Source: Callipepla californica brunnescens
Lineage: Eukaryota > Chordata > Aves > Galliformes > Odontophoridae
Reading direction: 5' to 3'
DNA: 64,000 nt
Assembly (NCBI GenBank): GCA_023055505.1
Contig: JALIRH010000049.1
Location: forward strand, 1,550,001 to 1,614,000
Below the pieces are notes generated by a model that had not been told where the DNA came from, ran no database searches, and saw only the letters and a program-made list of their open reading frames with translations. Position 1 is the first letter of the stretch, and the number at the start of each line of letters is the position of its first letter. Of the stretch, positions 12,020 through 26,776 are shown in pieces. Made by a program: the position numbers and the translations under genes.

Positions 12020-13531
12020 GGCCCCATTTTATCCCTATGCCTCCATTGATTCCTTTGCCCCATTGATTTCTATGGTCCCATTGATCCCTATGGCCTCATT
12101 GATCCCTACGGCCCCATTGATCCCTATGGCCCCATTGATTCCTATGGTCCCATTGATCCCTATGGCCCCATAGATTCCTATGGTCCCATTGATCCCTATG
12201 GCCCCATTGATCCCTATGGCCCCATTGATCCCTATGGCTCCATTGATTCCTATGGCCCCATTGATTCCTATGGTCCCATTGATCCCTATGGCCCCATTGA
12301 TCCCGAAGGCCCCATTGATTCCTATGGCCCCATTGATCCCTATGGCGCCATTGATTCCTATGGCCCTATTGATCTTTATGGCCCCATTGAGTTCTATGTC
12401 CCCATTGATTCCTATAGCCCCATTGATTCCTAGGGTCCCATTGATTCCTGTGTCCCCATTAATCCCTATGGCCCCATTGAGTTCTATGACACCATTGATA
12501 CCAATGGCCCCATTGATTCCTCTGGCCACATTGACTATTATGGTCTCATTGATTCCTATGGCCCCATTGACTCCTATGGCCCCATTGATTCCTATGGCCC
12601 CATCGATTTCCATGGCCCCATTGATCCCTATGGCCCCATTGATTCCTATGGCCCCATTGATTCCTATGGTCCCATTGGTCCCTATGACCCCATTGATTTT
12701 TATGGTCCCATTGATCCCTATGGCCCCATTGAGTTCTATGTCCCCATTGATCCCTATGGCCCCATTTTATCCCTATGCCTCCATTGATTCCTTTGCCCCA
12801 TTGATTTCTATGGTCCCATTGATCCCTATGGCCTCATTGATCCCTACGGCCCCATTGATCCCTATGGCCCCATTGATTCCTATGGTCCCATTGATCCCTA
12901 TGGCCCCATAGATTCCTATGGTCCCATTGATCCCTATGGCCCCATTGATCCCTATGGCCCCATTGATCCCTATGGCTCCATTGATTCCTATGGCCCCATT
13001 GATTCCTATGGTCCCATTGATCCCTATGGCCCCATTGATCCCGAAGGCCCCATTGATTCCTATGGCCCCATTGATCCCTATGGCGCCATTGATTCCTATG
13101 GCCCTATTGATCTTTATGGCCCCATTGAGTTCTATGTCCCCATTGATTCCTATAGCCCCATTGATTCCTAGGGTCCCATTGATTCCTGTGTCCCCATTAA
13201 TCCCTATGGCCCCATTGAGTTCTATGACACCATTGATACCAATGGCCCCATTGATTCCTCTGGCCACATTGACTATTATGGTCTCATTGATTCCTATGGC
13301 CCCATTGATTCCTATGGTCCCATTGATTCCTATGGCCCCATCGATTTCCATGGCCCCATTGATTCCTATGGCCCCATCGATTTCCATGGCCCCATTGATC
13401 CCTATGGCCCCATTGATTCCTATGGCCCCATTGATTCCTATGGTCCCATTGGTCCCTATGACCCCATTGATTTTTATGGTCCCATTGATCCCTATGGCCC
13501 CATTGAGTTCTATGTCCCCATTGATCCCTAT
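12020..13531. repeat. Local 738/774-bp tandem blocks
   Basis: The same 19-bp anchor unit occurs at 12020, 12758 and 13532, spacings 738 (41 units) and 774 (43 units). The blocks between share an ordered set of variants. Copies A2 and A3 have only the 774-bp spacing (about 19129/19903 and 26003/26777), so the extra 738-bp block is private to A1 and looks like a recent unequal exchange. Confidence 0.8.
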
Positions 13532-16500
13532 GGCCCCATTTTATCCCTATGCCTCCATTGATTCCTTTGCCCCATTGATTTCTATGGTCCCATTGATCCC
13601 TATGGCCTCATTGATCCCTATGGCCCCTTTGATCCCTATGGCTCCATTGATTCCTATGGCCCCATTGATTCCTATAGTCCCATTGATCCCTATTACCCAA
13701 TTGATCCCTATGGCCCCATCGATCCCTATGGTACCATTGAGTTCTATGCCCTCTTTGAGTTCTATGGCCCCATTCATTCCTATGGCCCAATTGATTCCTA
13801 TGGCCCCATTGATTCCTATGGCCCCTTTGATTCCTATGGTGCCTTTGATCCCTATGGCCCCATTGATCCCTATTGCCCCTTTGATCCCTAAGGCCCCATT
13901 GATCCCTACGGCCAAATTGATTTCGATGCCCATATTGATCCCTATGGCCCCATTGATTCCTATGGCCCCATTGATTCCTATGGCTCCATCGATCTCTATG
14001 GTCCCTTTGATCCCTATGGCCCCATTGATTCCTATGGCCCCACTCATCCCTATGGCCCCTTTGAGTTCTATGGCCCGATTGATTCCTATGGCCCTATTGA
14101 TCCCTTTGGCCCCTTTGAGTTCTATGGCCCCATTGATTCCTATGGCCCTATTGATCCCTATGGCCCCATTTTTTCCTGTGGCCCCATTGATCCCTATGGC
14201 CCCATTGAGTTCTATGGCTCCATTGATTCCTATGGCCCCATTGATTCCTATGGTCCCATTGATCCCTATGACCCCATTGAGTTCTATGGCCCCATCGATC
14301 CCTATGGCACCATTGAGTTCTATGCCCTCATTGAGTTCTATGGACCCATTCATTCCTATGGCCCCTTTGATCCCTATGGCCACATTGATCCCTATGGCCC
14401 CTTTGATCCCTATGGCCCCATCGATCCCTACGGCCCCATTGAGTTCTATGCCCAAATTGAGTTCTATGGCCCCATTGATTCCTATGGCCCCATTGATTCC
14501 TATGGCCCCATTGATCCCTATGGCCCCACTGATTCCTATGGCCCCATTGATTCCTAAGGCTCCATCGATCTCTATGGTCCCTTTGATCCCTATGGCCCCA
14601 TTGATTTTTATGGCCCCACTCATCCCGATGGCCCCTTTGAGTTCTATGGCCCCATAGATTCCTAGGTTCCCATTGTTTCCTGTGGCCCCATTGAACCCTA
14701 TGGCCCCATTGATTCCTATGGCCCCATTGATCCCGAAGGCCCCATTGAGCTCTATGGCCCCATTGATTCCTATGGCCCCATTGATCCCTATGGCCCCGTT
14801 GATTCCTATGGCCCCATTGATCCCTATGGACCAATTGATTCCTATGGCCCTATTGATCTTTATGGCCCCATTGAGTTCTATGTCCCCTTTCATTCCAATG
14901 GCCCCATTGATTCCTAGGGTCCCATTGATTCCTGTGGCCCCATTAATCCCTATGGCCCCATTGAGTTCTATGACACCATTGATACCTATGGCCCCATTGA
15001 TTCCTCTGGCCACATTGACTACTATGGTCTCATTGATTCCTATGGCCCCTTTGATTCCTATGTTCCCATTGATCCCTATGGCCCCATTGACTCCTATGGC
15101 CCCATTGATTCCTATGGCCCCATCGATCTCTATGGCCCTATTGATCCCTATGGCCCCATTGATTCCTATGGCCCCATTGATTCCTATGGTCCCATTGGTC
15201 CCTATGACCCCATTGATTTTTATGGTCCCATTGATCCCTATGGCCCCATTGAGTTCTAAGTCCCCATTGATCCCTATGGCCCCATTTTATCCGTATGGCT
15301 CCATTGATTCCTTTGCCCCATTGATTCCTATGGTCCCATTGATCCCTATGGCCCCATTGATCCCTATGGCCCCATTGATTCCTATGGCCCCATCGATCTC
15401 TATGGCCCCATTGATCCCTATGGCCATTTGATCCCTATAGCTCCATTGATTCCTATGGCCCCATTGATTCCTATAGTCCCATTGATCCCTATGACCCCAT
15501 TGATCCCTATGGCCCCATCGATCCCTATGGTACCATTGAGTTCTATGCCCTCATTGAGTTCTATGGCCCCATTCATTCCTATGGCCCCTTTGATTCCTAT
15601 GGCCCCATTGATTCCTATGGCCCCTTTGATTCCTATGGTCCCTTTGATCCCTATGGCCCCATTGATCCCTATTGCCCCTTTGATCCCTATGGCCCCATCG
15701 ATCCCTACGGCCCCATTGATTTCAATGGTCCCATTGATCCCTATGGCCCCATTGATTCCTATGGCCCCTTTGATTCCTATGGCTCCATCGATGTCGATGG
15801 TCCCTTTGATCCCTATGGCCCCATTGATTCCTATGGCCCCACTCATCCCTATGGCCCCTTTGAGTTATATGGCCCCATTGATTCCTATGGCCCTATTGAT
15901 TCCTATGGTCCCATTGATCCCTATGGCCCCATTGATTCCTATGGCCCTATTGATCTTTATGGCCCCATTGAGTTCTATGTCCCCATTCATTCCTATGGCC
16001 CCATTGACTCCTAGGGTCCCATTGATTCCTGTGGCCCCTTTGATCCCTATGGCCCCATTGAGTTCTATGACAACATTGATCCCTATGGCCCCATTGATTC
16101 CTCTGGCCACATTGACTATTATGGTCCCTTTGATTCCTATGGCCCCATTGATTCCTATGGTCCCTTTGATCCCTATGGCCCCATTGATTCCTAAGTCCCC
16201 ATTGATTCCTATGGCCACATCGATCTCTATGGCCCCATTGATCCCTACGGCCCCATCGAACCCTATGGCCCCATCGATCCCTAAGGCCCCATTGATCCCT
16301 ATGGCCCCATTGATTCCTATGGCCCCATTGATTCCTATGGTCCCATTGGTCCCTATGGCCCCATTGATTCCTATGGTCCCTTTGATCCCTATGGCCCCAT
16401 TGAGTTCTATGTCCCCATTGATCCCTATGGCCCCATTGATCCCTATGGCTCCATTGATTCCTATGGTCCCATTGATCCCTATGGCCTCATTGATCCCTAT

Positions 16501-19500
16501 GGCCCCATCGATCCCTATGGCACCATTGAGTTCTATTCCCTCTTTGAGTTCTATGGCCACATTCATTCCTATGGCCCCATTGAGTTCTATGGACCCATTG
16601 ATTCCTATGGTCTCATTGATTCCTATGGTCCCATTGATCCCTATGGCCCCATTGATACCTATGGCACTATTGATCCCTATGGCCCCATTGATCCCTATGG
16701 CCCCATTGATTCCTATAACCCCATTGATTCCTATGGCCCCATTGATCCCTATGTTCCCATTGATCGCTGTGGCCCCATTGATTCCTATCATACCATTGAT
16801 CCCTATGGTCCCATTGATCCCTATGGCCCCATTGATCCCGAAGGCCCCATTGAGCTCTATGGCCCCATTGATTCCTATGGTCCCATTGATCCCTATGGCG
16901 TCACTGATCCCTAAGGCCCCATTCAGCTCTATGGCCCCATTGAGTTCTATGCCCCCATTGATTCCTATGGCCCCATTGATTCCTGTGGCCCCATTGATTC
17001 CTATGGCCCCACTGATTCCTATGGTCCCATTGATCCCTATGGCCCCATTGATCCCTATGGCCCCATCGATTACTATGGCCCCATTGAGTTTTATGCCCCC
17101 ATTGATTTCTAAGGCCCCATTGATTCCTATGGTCCCATTGATTCCTATGGTCCCATTGATCCCTATGGCCCCATTGATACCTATGGCACTACTGATCCCT
17201 ATGGCCCCATTGATACCTAAGGCCCCATTGATTCCTATAACCCCATTGATTCCTATGGTCCCAATGGTCCCTATGGCCCCATTGATCCCTATGGCCCCAT
17301 TGATCCCTATGGCCCCATTGATCCCCATGGCTCCATTGATTCCTATGGCCCCATTGATTCCTATGGTCCTATTGGTCCCTATGGCCCCATTGATTCCTAT
17401 GGTCCCATTGATCCCTATGGCCCCATTGATCCCTATGGCCCCATTGATCCCCATGGCTCCATTGATTCCTATGGCCCCATTGATTCCTATGGTCCTATTG
17501 GTCCCTATGGCCCCATTGATTCCTATGGTCCCATTGATCCCTATGGCCCCATTGAGTTCTATGTCCCCATTGACCCCTATGGCCCCATTGATCCCTATGG
17601 CCACATTGATTCCTGTGGCCCCATTGATTCCTATGGCCCGTTGCTTCCTATGGCCCCATTGATTCCTATGGCCCCATTGATCCCTATGGCCCCATTGATT
17701 CCTATGGCCCTATTGAAATTTATGGCCCCATTGAGTTCTATGTCCTCATTCATTCCTATGGCCCCATTGATTCCTAGGGTCCCATTGATTCCTGTGGCCC
17801 AATTTATCCCTATGGCCCCATTGAGTTCTATGACAACATTGATCCCTATGGCCCCATTGATTCCTCTGGCCACATTGACTATTATGGTCCCTTTGATTCC
17901 TATGGCCCCATTGATTCCTATGGTCCCATTGATCACTATGGCCCCATTGATTCCTATGGCCCCATTGATTCCTATGACCACATCTATCTCTATGGCCCCA
18001 TTGATCCCTACAGCCCCATCGAACCCTATGGCCCCATCGATCCCTATGGCCCCATTGATCCCTATGGCCCCATTGATTCCTAAGGCCCCATTGATTCCTA
18101 TGGTCCCATTGGTCCCTATGGCCCCATTGATTCCTATGGTCCCATTGATCCCTATGGCCCCATTGAGTTCTATGTCCCCTTTTGATCCCTATGGCCCCAT
18201 TGCTCCCTATGGCTCCAATGATTCCTATGGCCCCATTGATTCCTATGGTCTCATTGATCCCTATGGCCTCATTGATCCCTATTGCCCCATCGATCCCTAT
18301 GGCCCCATTGAGTTCTATGCCCCCATTGATCCCTATGGCCCCATTGATTCCTGTGGCCCCATTGATTCCTATGGCCCCACTGATTCCTAAGGTCCCATTG
18401 ATCCCTATGGCCCCATTGATTCCTATGGCCCCATTGATTCCTATGGCCCCATCGATCTCTATGGCCCCATTGATCCCTATGGCCCCATTGATCCCTATGG
18501 CTCCATTGATTCCTATGGCCCCGTTGATTCCTATTGTCCCATTGATCCCTATGGCCCCATTGATCCCTATGGCCCCTTTGAGTTCTATGGCCCCACTGAT
18601 TCCTATGGTCCCATTGATTCCTATGGTCCCATTGATCCCTATGGCCCCATTGATACCTATGGCCCCATTGATCCCTATGGCGCCATTGATTCCTATGGCC
18701 CTATTGATCTTTATGGCCCCATTGAGTTCTATGTCCCCATTGATTCCTATAGCCCCATTGATTCTCAGGGTCCCATTGATTCCTGTGTCCCCATTAATCC
18801 CTATGGCCCCATTGAGTTCTATGACACCATTGATACCTATGGCCCCATTTATTCCTCTGGCCACATTGACTATTATGGTCTCATTGATTCCTATGGCCCC
18901 ATTGATTCCTATGGTCCCATTGATCCCGAAGGCCCCATTGACTCCTATGGCCCCATTGATTCCTATGGCCCCATCGATTTCCATGGCCCCATTGATCCCT
19001 ATGGCCCCATTGATTCCTATGGCCCCATTGATTCCTATGGTCCCATTGGTCCCTATGACCCCATTGATTTTTATGGTCCCATTGATCCCTATGGCCCCAT
19101 TGAGTTCTATGTCCCCATTGATCCCTATGGCCCCATTTTATCCCTATGCCTCCATTGATTCCTTTGCCCCATTGATTTCTATGGTCCCATTGATCCCTAT
19201 GGCCTCATTGATCCCTACGGCCCCATTGATCCCTATGGCCCCATTGATTCCTATGGTCCCATTGATCCCTATGGCCCCATAGATTCCTATGGTCCCATTG
19301 ATCCCTATGGCCCCATTGATCCCTATGGCCCCATTGATCCCTATGGCTCCATTGATTCCTATGGCCCCATTGATTCCTATGGTCCCATTGATCCCTATGG
19401 CCCCATTGATCCCGAAGGCCCCATTGATTCCTATGGCCCCATTGATCCCTATGGCGCCATTGATTCCTATGGCCCTATTGATCTTTATGGCCCCATTGAG

Positions 19501-19902
19501 TTCTATGTCCCCATTGATTCCTATAGCCCCATTGATTCCTAGGGTCCCATTGATTCCTGTGTCCCCATTAATCCCTATGGCCCCATTGAGTTCTATGACA
19601 CCATTGATACCAATGGCCCCATTGATTCCTCTGGCCACATTGACTATTATGGTCTCATTGATTCCTATGGCCCCATTGATTCCTATGGTCCCATTGATTC
19701 CTATGGCCCCATCGATTTCCATGGCCCCATTGATTCCTATGGCCCCATCGATTTCCATGGCCCCATTGATCCCTATGGCCCCATTGATTCCTATGGCCCC
19801 ATTGATTCCTATGGTCCCATTGGTCCCTATGACCCCATTGATTTTTATGGTCCCATTGATCCCTATGGCCCCATTGAGTTCTATGTCCCCATTGATCCCT
19901 AT
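13532..19902. repeat. Left higher-order repeat, copy A2 (6,371 bp)
   Basis: A2 follows A1 directly and is the shortest full copy. Long stretches match A1 at offset 7,342 (to about 15.85 kb), then at 7,109 after the 233-bp difference. Hexapeptide translations across the shared 1.4-kb stretch at 13547-15013 differ from A1 at only a few residues, so nucleotide identity is very high. Confidence 0.85.
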
Positions 19903-22900
19903 GGCCCCATTTTATCCCTATGCCTCCATTGATTCCTTTGCCCCATTGATTTCTATGGTCCCATTGATCCCTATGGCCTCATTGATCCCTATGGCCCCTT
20001 TGATCCCTATGGCTCCATTGATTCCTATGGCCCCATTGATTCCTATAGTCCCATTGATCCCTATTACCCAATTGATCCCTATGGCCCCATCGATCCCTAT
20101 GGTACCATTGAGTTCTATGCCCTCTTTGAGTTCTATGGCCCCATTCATTCCTATGGCCCAATTGATTCCTATGGCCCCATTGATTCCTATGGCCCCTTTG
20201 ATTCCTATGGTGCCTTTGATCCCTATGGCCCCATTGATCCCTATTGCCCCTTTGATCCCTAAGGCCCCATTGATCCCTACGGCCAAATTGATTTCGATGC
20301 CCATATTGATCCCTATGGCCCCATTGATTCCTATGGCCCCATTGATTCCTATGGCTCCATCGATCTCTATGGTCCCTTTCATCCCTATGGCCCCATTGAT
20401 TCCTATGGCCCCACTCATCCCTATGGCCCCTTTGAGTTCTATGGCCCGATTGATTCCTATGGCCCTATTGATCCCTTTGGCCCCTTTGAGTTCTATGGCC
20501 CCATTGATTCCTATGGCCCTATTGATCCCTATGGCCCCATTTTTTCCTGTGGCCCCATTGATCCCTATGGCCCCATTGAGTTCTATGGCTCCATTGATTC
20601 CTATGGCCCCATTGATTCCTATGGTCCCATTGATCCCTATGACCCCATTGAGTTCTATGGCCCCATCGATCCCTATGGCACCATTGAGTTCTATGCCCTC
20701 ATTGAGTTCTATGGACCCATTCATTCCTATGGCCCCTTTGATCCCTATGGCCACATTGATCCCTATGGCCCCTTTGATCCCTATGGCCCCATCGATCCCT
20801 ACGGCCCCATTGAGTTCTATGCCCAAATTGAGTTCTATGGCCCCATTGATTCCTATGGCCCCATTGATTCCTATGGCCCCTTTGATCCCTATGGCCCCAC
20901 TGATTCCTATGGCCCCATTGATTCCTAAGGCTCCATCGATCTCTATGGTCCCTTTGATCCCTATGGCCCCATTGATTTTTATGGCCCCACTCATCCCGAT
21001 GGCCCCTTTGAGTTCTATGGCCCCATAGATTCCTAGTTTCCCATTGTTTCCTGTGGCCCCATTGAACCCTATGGCCCCATTGATTCCTATGGCCCCATTG
21101 ATCCCGAAGGCCCCATTGAGCTCTATGGCCCCATTGATTCCTATGGCCCCATTGATCCCTATGGCCCCGTTGATTCCTATGGCCCCATTGATCCCTATGG
21201 ACCAATTGATTCCTATGGCCCTATTGATCTTTATGGCCCCATTGAGTTCTATGTCCCCTTTCATTCCAATGGCCCCATTGATTCCTAGGGTCCCATTGAT
21301 TCCTGTGGCCCCATTAATCCCTATGGCCCCATTGAGTTCTATGACACCATTGATACCTATGGCCCCATTGATTCCTCTGGCCACATTGACTACTATGGTC
21401 TCATTGATTCCTATGGCCCCTTTGATTCCTATGTTCCCATTGATCCCTATGGCCCCATTGACTCCTATGGCCCCATTGATTCCTATGGCCCCATCGATCT
21501 CTATGGCCCTATTGATCCCTATGGCCCCATTGATTCCTATGGCCCCATTGATTCCTATGGTCCCATTGGTCCCTATGACCCCATTGATTTTTATGGTCCC
21601 ATTGATCCCTATGGCCCCATTGAGTTCTAAGTCCCCATTGATCCCTATGGCCCCATTTTATCCGTATGGCTCCATTGATTCCTTTGCCCCATTGATTCCT
21701 ATGGTCCCATTGATCCCTATGGCCCCATTGATCCCTATGGCCCCATTGATTCCTATGGCCCCATCGATCTCTATGGCCCCATTGATCCCTATGGCCATTT
21801 GATCCCTATAGCTCCATTGATTCCTATGGCCCCATTGATTCCTATAGTCCCATTGATCCCTATGACCCCATTGATCCCTATGGCCCCATCGATCCCTATG
21901 GTACCATTGAGTTCTATGCCCTCATTGAGTTCTATGGCCCCATTCATTCCTATGGCCCCTTTGATTCCTATGGCCCCATTGATTCCTATGGCCCCTTTGA
22001 TTCCTATGGTCCCTTTGATCCCTATGGCCCCATTGATCCCTATTGCCCCTTTGATCCCTATGGCCCCATCGATCCCTACGGCCCCATTGATTTCAATGGT
22101 CCCATTGATCCCTATGGCCCCATTGATTCCTATGGCCCCTTTGATTCCTATGGCTCCATCGATGTCGATGGTCCCTTTGATCCCTATGGCCCCATTGATT
22201 CCTATGGCCCCACTCATCCCTATGGCCCCTTTGAGTTATATGGCCCCATTGATTCCTATGGCCCTATTGATTCCTATGGTCCCATTGATCCCTATGGCCC
22301 CATTGATTCCTATGGCCCTATTGATCTTTATGGCCCCATTGAGTTCTATGTCCCCATTCATTCCTATGGCCCCATTGACTCCTAGGGTCCCATTGATTCC
22401 TGTGGCCCCTTTGATCCCTATGGCCCCATTGAGTTCTATGACAACATTGATCCCTATGGCCCCATTGATTCCTCTGGCCACATTGACTATTATGGTCCCT
22501 TTGATTCCTATGGCCCCATTGATTCCTATGGTCCCTTTGATCCCTATGGCCCCATTGATTCCTAAGTCCCCATTGATTCCTATGGCCACATCGATCTCTA
22601 TGGCCCCATTGATCCCTACGGCCCCATCGAACCCTATGGCCCCATCGATCCCTAAGGCCCCATTGATCCCTATGCCTCCATTGATTCCTATGGCCCCATT
22701 GATTCCTATGGTCCCATTGGTCCCTATGGCCCCATTGATTCCTATGGTCCCTTTGATCCCTATGGCCCCATTGAGTTCTATGTCCCCATTGATCCCTATG
22801 GCCCCATTGATCCCTAGGGTCCCATTGATTCCTGTGTCCCCATTAATCCCTATGGCCCCATTGAGTTCTATGACACCATTGATACCAATGGCCCCATTGA

Positions 22901-25900
22901 TTCCTCTGGCCACATTGACTATTATGGTCTCATTGATTCCTATGGCCCCATTGATTCCTATGGTCCCATTGATTCCTATGGCCCCATCGATTTCCATGGC
23001 CCCATTGATTCCTATGGCCCCATCGATTTCCATGGCCCCATTGATCCCTATGGCCCATTGTGGTCTATGGCAACATTCATTCCTATGGCCCCTTTGATTC
23101 CTAGGGTCCCATTGTTTCCTGTGGCCCCATTGATCCCTATGGCCCCATTGAGTTCTATGGCCCCATTGATTCCTATGGCCCCATTGAACCCAATGGCCCC
23201 ATTGATTCCTTTGGCCCCATTGATCCCTATGGCCCCATTGATCGCAGTTGCCCCATTCATTCCTATTATACCATTGATCCCTATGGTCCCATTGATCCCT
23301 ATGGCCCCATTAATCCCGAAGGCCCCATTGAGCTCTATGGCCCCATTGATTCCTATGGCCCCATTGGTCCCTATGGCCCCATTGATTCCTATGGCCCTAT
23401 TGATCGTTATGGCCCCATTGAGTTCTATGTCCCCATTCATTCCTATGGCCCCATTGATTCCTGTGGCCCCATTGATTCCTATGGCCCCACTTATTCCTAT
23501 GGTCCCATTGATCCCTATGGCCTTATTGATTCCTATGGCCCCATCGATCACTATGGCCCCATTGAGTTCTATGCCCCCATTGAGTTCTATGGCCCCATTG
23601 ATTCCTATGGTCCCATTGATTCCTATGTTCCCATTGATCGCTGTGGCCCCATTGATTCCTATCATACCATTGATCCCTATGGTCCCATTGATCCCTATGG
23701 CCCCATTGATCCCGAAGGCCCCATTGAGCTCTATGGCCCCATTGATTCCTATGGTCCCATTGATCCCTATGGCGTCACTGATCCCTAAGGCCCCATTCAG
23801 CTCTATGGCCCCATTGAGTTCTATGCCCCCATTGATTCCTATGGCCCCATTGATTCCTGTGGCCCCATTGATTCCTATGGCCCCACTGATTCCTATGGTC
23901 CCATTGATCCCTATGGCCCCATTGATCCCTATGGCCCCATCGATTACTATGGCCCCATTGAGTTTTATGCCCCCATTGATTTCTAAGGCCCCATTGATTC
24001 CTATGGTCCCATTGATTCCTATGGTCCCATTGATCCCTATGGCCCCATTTATACCTATGGCACTACTGATCCCTATGGCCCCATTGATACCTAAGGCCCC
24101 ATTGATTCCTATAACCCCATTGATTCCTATGGTCCCAATGGTCCCTATGGCCCCATTGATCCCTATGGCCCCATTGATCCCTATGGCCCCATTGATCCCC
24201 ATGGCTCCATTGATTCCTATGGCCCCATTGATTCCTATGGTCCTATTGGTCCCTATGGCCCCATTGATTCCTATGGTCCCATTGATCCCTATGGCCCCAT
24301 TGATCCCTATGGCCCCATTGATCCCCATGGCTCCATTGATTCCTATGGCCCCATTGATTCCTATGGTCCTATTGGTCCCTATGGCCCCATTGATTCCTAT
24401 GGTCCCATTGATCCCTATGGCCCCATTGAGTTCTATGTCCCCATTGACCCCTATGGCCCCATTGATCCCTATGGCCACATTGATTCCTGTGGCCCCATTG
24501 ATTCCTATGGCCCGTTGCTTCCTATGGCCCCATTGATTCCTATGGCCCCATTGATCCCTATGGCCCCATTGATTCCTATGGCCCTATTGAAATTTATGGC
24601 CCCATTGAGTTCTATGTCCTCATTCATTCCTATGGCCCCATTGATTCCTAGGGTCCCATTGATTCCTGTGGCCCAATTTATCCCTATGGCCCCATTGAGT
24701 TCTATGACAACATTGATCCCTATGGCCCCATTGATTCCTCTGGCCACATTGACTATTATGGTCCCTTTGATTCCTATGGCCCCATTGATTCCTATGGTCC
24801 CATTGATCACTATGGCCCCATTGATTCCTATGGCCCCATTGATTCCTATGACCACATCTATCTCTATGGCCCCATTGATCCCTACAGCCCCATCGAACCC
24901 TATGGCCCCATCGATCCCTATGGCCCCATTGATCCCTATGGCCCCATTGATTCCTAAGGCCCCATTGATTCCTATGGTCCCATTGGTCCCTATGGCCCGA
25001 TTGATTCCTATGGTCCCATTGATCCCTATGGCCCCATTGAGTTCTATGTCCCCTTTTGATCCCTATGGCCCCATTGCTCCCTATGGCTCCAATGATTCCT
25101 ATGGCCCCATTGATTCCTATGGTCTCATTGATCCCTATGGCCTCATTGATCCCTATTGCCCCATCGATCCCTATGGCCCCATTGAGTTCTATGCCCCCAT
25201 TGATCCCTATGGCCCCATTGATTCCTGTGGCCCCATTGATTCCTATGGCCCCACTGATTCCTAAGGTCCCATTGATCCCTATGGCCCCATTGATTCCTAT
25301 GGCCCCATTGATTCCTATGGCCCCATCGATCTCTATGGCCCCATTGATCCCTATGGCCCCATTGATCCCTATGGCTCCATTGATTCCTATGGCCCCGTTG
25401 ATTCCTATTGTCCCATTGATCCCTATGGCCCCATTGATCCCTATGGCCCCTTTGAGTTCTATGGCCCCACTGATTCCTATGGTCCCATTGATTCCTATGG
25501 TCCCATTGATCCCTATGGCCCCATTGATACCTATGGCCCCATTGATCCCTATGGCGCCATTGATTCCTATGGCCCTATTGATCTTTATGGCCCCATTGAG
25601 TTCTATGTCCCCATTGATTCCTATAGCCCCATTGATTCTCAGGGTCCCATTGATTCCTGTGTCCCCATTAATCCCTATGGCCCCATTGAGTTCTATGACA
25701 CCATTGATACCTATGGCCCCATTGATTCCTCTGGCCACATTGACTATTATGGTCTCATTGATTCCTATGGCCCCATTGATTCCTATGGTCCCATTGATCC
25801 CGAAGGCCCCATTGACTCCTATGGCCCCATTGATTCCTATGGCCCCATCGATTTCCATGGCCCCATTGATCCCTATGGCCCCATTGATTCCTATGGCCCC

Positions 25901-26776
25901 ATTGATTCCTATGGTCCCATTGGTCCCTATGACCCCATTGATTTTTATGGTCCCATTGATCCCTATGGCCCCATTGAGTTCTATGTCCCCATTGATCCCT
26001 ATGGCCCCATTTTATCCCTATGCCTCCATTGATTCCTTTGCCCCATTGATTTCTATGGTCCCATTGATCCCTATGGCCTCATTGATCCCTACGGCCCCAT
26101 TGATCCCTATGGCCCCATTGATTCCTATGGTCCCATTGATCCCTATGGCCCCATAGATTCCTATGGTCCCATTGATCCCTATGGCCCCATTGATCCCTAT
26201 GGCCCCATTGATCCCTATGGCTCCATTGATTCCTATGGCCCCATTGATTCCTATGGTCCCATTGATCCCTATGGCCCCATTGATCCCGAAGGCCCCATTG
26301 ATTCCTATGGCCCCATTGATCCCTATGGCGCCATTGATTCCTATGGCCCTATTGATCTTTATGGCCCCATTGAGTTCTATGTCCCCATTGATTCCTATAG
26401 CCCCATTGATTCCTAGGGTCCCATTGATTCCTGTGTCCCCATTAATCCCTATGGCCCCATTGAGTTCTATGACACCATTGATACCAATGGCCCCATTGAT
26501 TCCTCTGGCCACATTGACTATTATGGTCTCATTGATTCCTATGGCCCCATTGATTCCTATGGTCCCATTGATTCCTATGGCCCCATCGATTTCCATGGCC
26601 CCATTGATTCCTATGGCCCCATCGATTTCCATGGCCCCATTGATCCCTATGGCCCCATTGATTCCTATGGCCCCATTGATTCCTATGGTCCCATTGGTCC
26701 CTATGACCCCATTGATTTTTATGGTCCCATTGATCCCTATGGCCCCATTGAGTTCTATGTCCCCATTGATCCCTAT
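19903..26776. repeat. Left higher-order repeat, copy A3 (6,874 bp)
   Basis: A3 matches A2 at offset 6,371 up to about 22.7 kb and at 6,874 after about 23.6 kb, a net gain of 503 bp. In the replaced part (22.8-23.6 kb) the order of units differs from A2 and includes a 17-bp unit near 23053 that changes phase. The block therefore looks substituted rather than simply inserted. Confidence 0.82.

Larger units (their letters stand above)
6190..13531. repeat. Left higher-order repeat, copy A1 (7,342 bp)
   Basis: Copies are phased on a 19-bp unit (GGCCCCATTTTATCCCTAT at 6190-6208). A1 is the longest copy. Compared with A2 it has about 233 extra bp near 9.2-9.3 kb (13 units minus one base, including a 17-bp unit near 9323) and an extra 738-bp block at 12.0-12.8 kb; 6,371+233+738 equals 7,342. 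Homology also extends left of the anchor to about 5.7 kb. Confidence 0.85.
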
